A DNA stretch of 64,000 nucleotides from assembly GCF_029962835.1 (NCBI RefSeq), contig NC_080574.1:26634001-26698000 (forward strand), written 5' to 3'. Numbering within the stretch: position 1 is the first letter of the stretch; every line of letters starts with the position of its first letter. The position numbers and the translations under genes were made by a program. This document shows, in pieces, positions 62,648 to 64,000 of the stretch. This DNA comes from Magnolia sinica. Taxonomy: Eukaryota > Streptophyta > Magnoliopsida > Magnoliales > Magnoliaceae. The notes beneath the pieces were generated by a model, which searched no databases, was not told the DNA's origin, and worked only from the letters and a program-made list of their open reading frames with translations.

Positions 62648-64000
62648 TGTCATGCCCCAAAATTCGGGTACCCGAATAGAGTGATTTGAGACTCAAATCC
62701 TAGACTCGAGAATTATAATTATTTATTATTATTATTATATACAATTATCCTCATCTAGATACAATTACCGTAAAAAAAATAAAAAATAAAATTAATTGCA
62801 ATAAAATGCTCACGATTTATAACATTAATCGGAAATCAATTATTCAGTGTATTGAATGATTAAATACAATTTTATGATATAATGAAAACTTGAAATCAAC
62901 TAAGCCTAGATCTCTGTTTTGTTGCACTTCTCGACTAAATCCTACTCTTGGCAAAACTTTCTAAGTGGGAGTGAGCATAACAACTCATGGGGTCACTTCG
63001 CACCCACAATTTGGAAGTTTCAAGTTTACATGATATCAAAATATATAATCACATCATACAGGATTAGCAAATGGAATTCAAGAAATTATGAAGAATCATA
63101 TGAGCATTAACGTATAAGAAACTAATAATAAATAACGGTGGATCATTTCGAGGCGAACCTAGGAAAAGCACTCGCGTACCATTTTAGGGAATAACCTAGG
63201 GCAGAGCACCATGATAACCATTTCGGATCTCCCAGGGCAGGGCACCATGCATCCAACATTTTAGGGAGTTTAGGTAGAGCACCCGTGTACCATTTTAGGA
63301 AAACTCAAGACAACGCACTTATGTAAAACCATTTCGGATCTCACAGGGCAGGACACCGTGCATCTAACATTTTAGGGAATCTGGGTAGAGCACCTATGTA
63401 CCATTTTAAGGAAAACCCAGGGTAGTGTACCCGTGCAAAACTATTTCGGACATCATGCATTCAACATTTTAGAGAGTCCAGGCAAAGCACCCACGTACCA
63501 TTTTAAGGAAATCCTTGGGCAGCGCACTCGTGCAAACCATTTCTCAAGAAAATACAACATGCAATCAATGTACATAATCTAAAAGGTACATCAATCTAAT
63601 GTTGCTTCTCCATGAATTAAGAATATTCTTGAAACTAATAAAGCAACAAAATCCATATCTGCATTCTAAGATAACTATGAATTGAAGAAACAAAAATTTA
63701 TGATTCAATGTAAAACATCAACATATTAAAGCATCAACTGAAAAGCAAGCTATTATATTCATTATATATGCAACATGTAAATTAAACATATCATGTATGT
63801 GTAAACCTGGAATTAGCAAAGTATGAGAGGATCACCCACCTGATGTATCACTAGAAATACATGCATTCCATCAGGTTCGGTTCCACTACCACTTAGTTAG
63901 ATGCACTTATATGACAGATGACTCAATGCGACTCAATAAGTGTTTTGATGTGAATCGGCGAAGTTCTCTACATGGAATCACATGCATTGATTACCCATCA
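62648..64000. mobile_element. LTR-like sequence running off the right edge
   Basis: Starts TGTCATGCCCCAAAATTCGG and later has GTGGGAGTGAGCATAACAAC, a motif order I know from plant Gypsy LTRs and also present in weak form in the foldback at 13214. Only one copy is in the window, so it is not proven. Confidence 0.45.
63165..63545. repeat. Tandem array with ACCATTTTAGGGAA / CATTTCGGATCTC units
   Basis: About three higher-order copies of roughly 120-130 bp, each holding ACCATTTTAGG, GGGCAGNGCACC, CCATTTCGGATCTC, CATGCATCCAACATTTTAG. Inside the LTR-like sequence. Confidence 0.8.

Noticed and set aside
63165-63545. Regular repeats that could suggest a CRISPR-like array
   Set aside because: Plant nuclear context, no constant repeat with unique spacers; it is a diverged tandem array in LTR-like sequence.

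Overview
The window is plant nuclear DNA. It shows AT-rich intergenic sequence, genes split by GT-AG introns, many MITE/foldback elements, tRNA-derived SINEs and Ty3/Gypsy LTR retrotransposons. The very abundant foldback family (arms carrying GTGGGGCCCACC and GGACGGCGTGGAT type motifs) makes me suspect a magnoliid or another early-diverging angiosperm. That is an impression from memory, not a search result. Three host genes can be reconstructed exon by exon; everything else is transposable-element or unrecognised sequence.

Layout. (1) 1-16756, minus strand: the 5' two-thirds of a MOCS3/UBA4-type gene (plant CNX5), nine exons. Exons for the C-terminal rhodanese domain are not found and probably lie beyond the left edge. 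Its first intron is about 9.7 kb. It holds a 5.4-kb Ty3/Gypsy chromovirus derivative (7264-12689, TSD TAATT) with a solo LTR of the same family nested inside its chromodomain (8588-9800, TSD CTGGG), a 1.45-kb foldback palindrome (13214-14666) and a Tourist-like MITE (15602-15984). (2) 16757-21018: foldback/MULE-type MITEs. (3) 21019-27918, minus strand: a complete plastid-type adenylate kinase gene, seven exons, 307 codons, all introns in phase 0; the last intron appears to start with GC instead of GT. (4) 27919-36361: intergenic, several foldback MITEs, some with 9-bp target duplications. (5) 36362-42725: remains of a Tat-lineage Ty3/Gypsy element (integrase end, antisense ORF, polypurine tract, 3' LTR, fragmentary 5' LTR). 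(6) 44814-50452: a 5.6-kb LTR element with GTTCA target duplications and no recognisable coding sequence. (7) 51059-51891: a TIR element with TAA target duplications that carries a piece of a gibberellin 2-oxidase-like gene (Pack-TYPE candidate). (8) 54812 to about 58852, plus strand: the first three exons of a TruA-type tRNA pseudouridine synthase gene, with a short upstream ORF and a MULE-like MITE just upstream; later exons are not seen. (9) 59000-64000: a degenerate minisatellite interrupted by a solo LTR of the chromovirus family (TSD CTTTT), and an LTR-like sequence with a tandem array at the right edge.

The three host genes work in unrelated housekeeping pathways (sulfur transfer for molybdenum cofactor and tRNA thiolation, plastid adenylate balance, tRNA pseudouridylation) and show no operon-like link. 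The most unusual content is the gene-capturing TIR element, the long inverted repeat that would be transcribed in the CNX5 intron, and the set of MITEs that share one core but have different termini.
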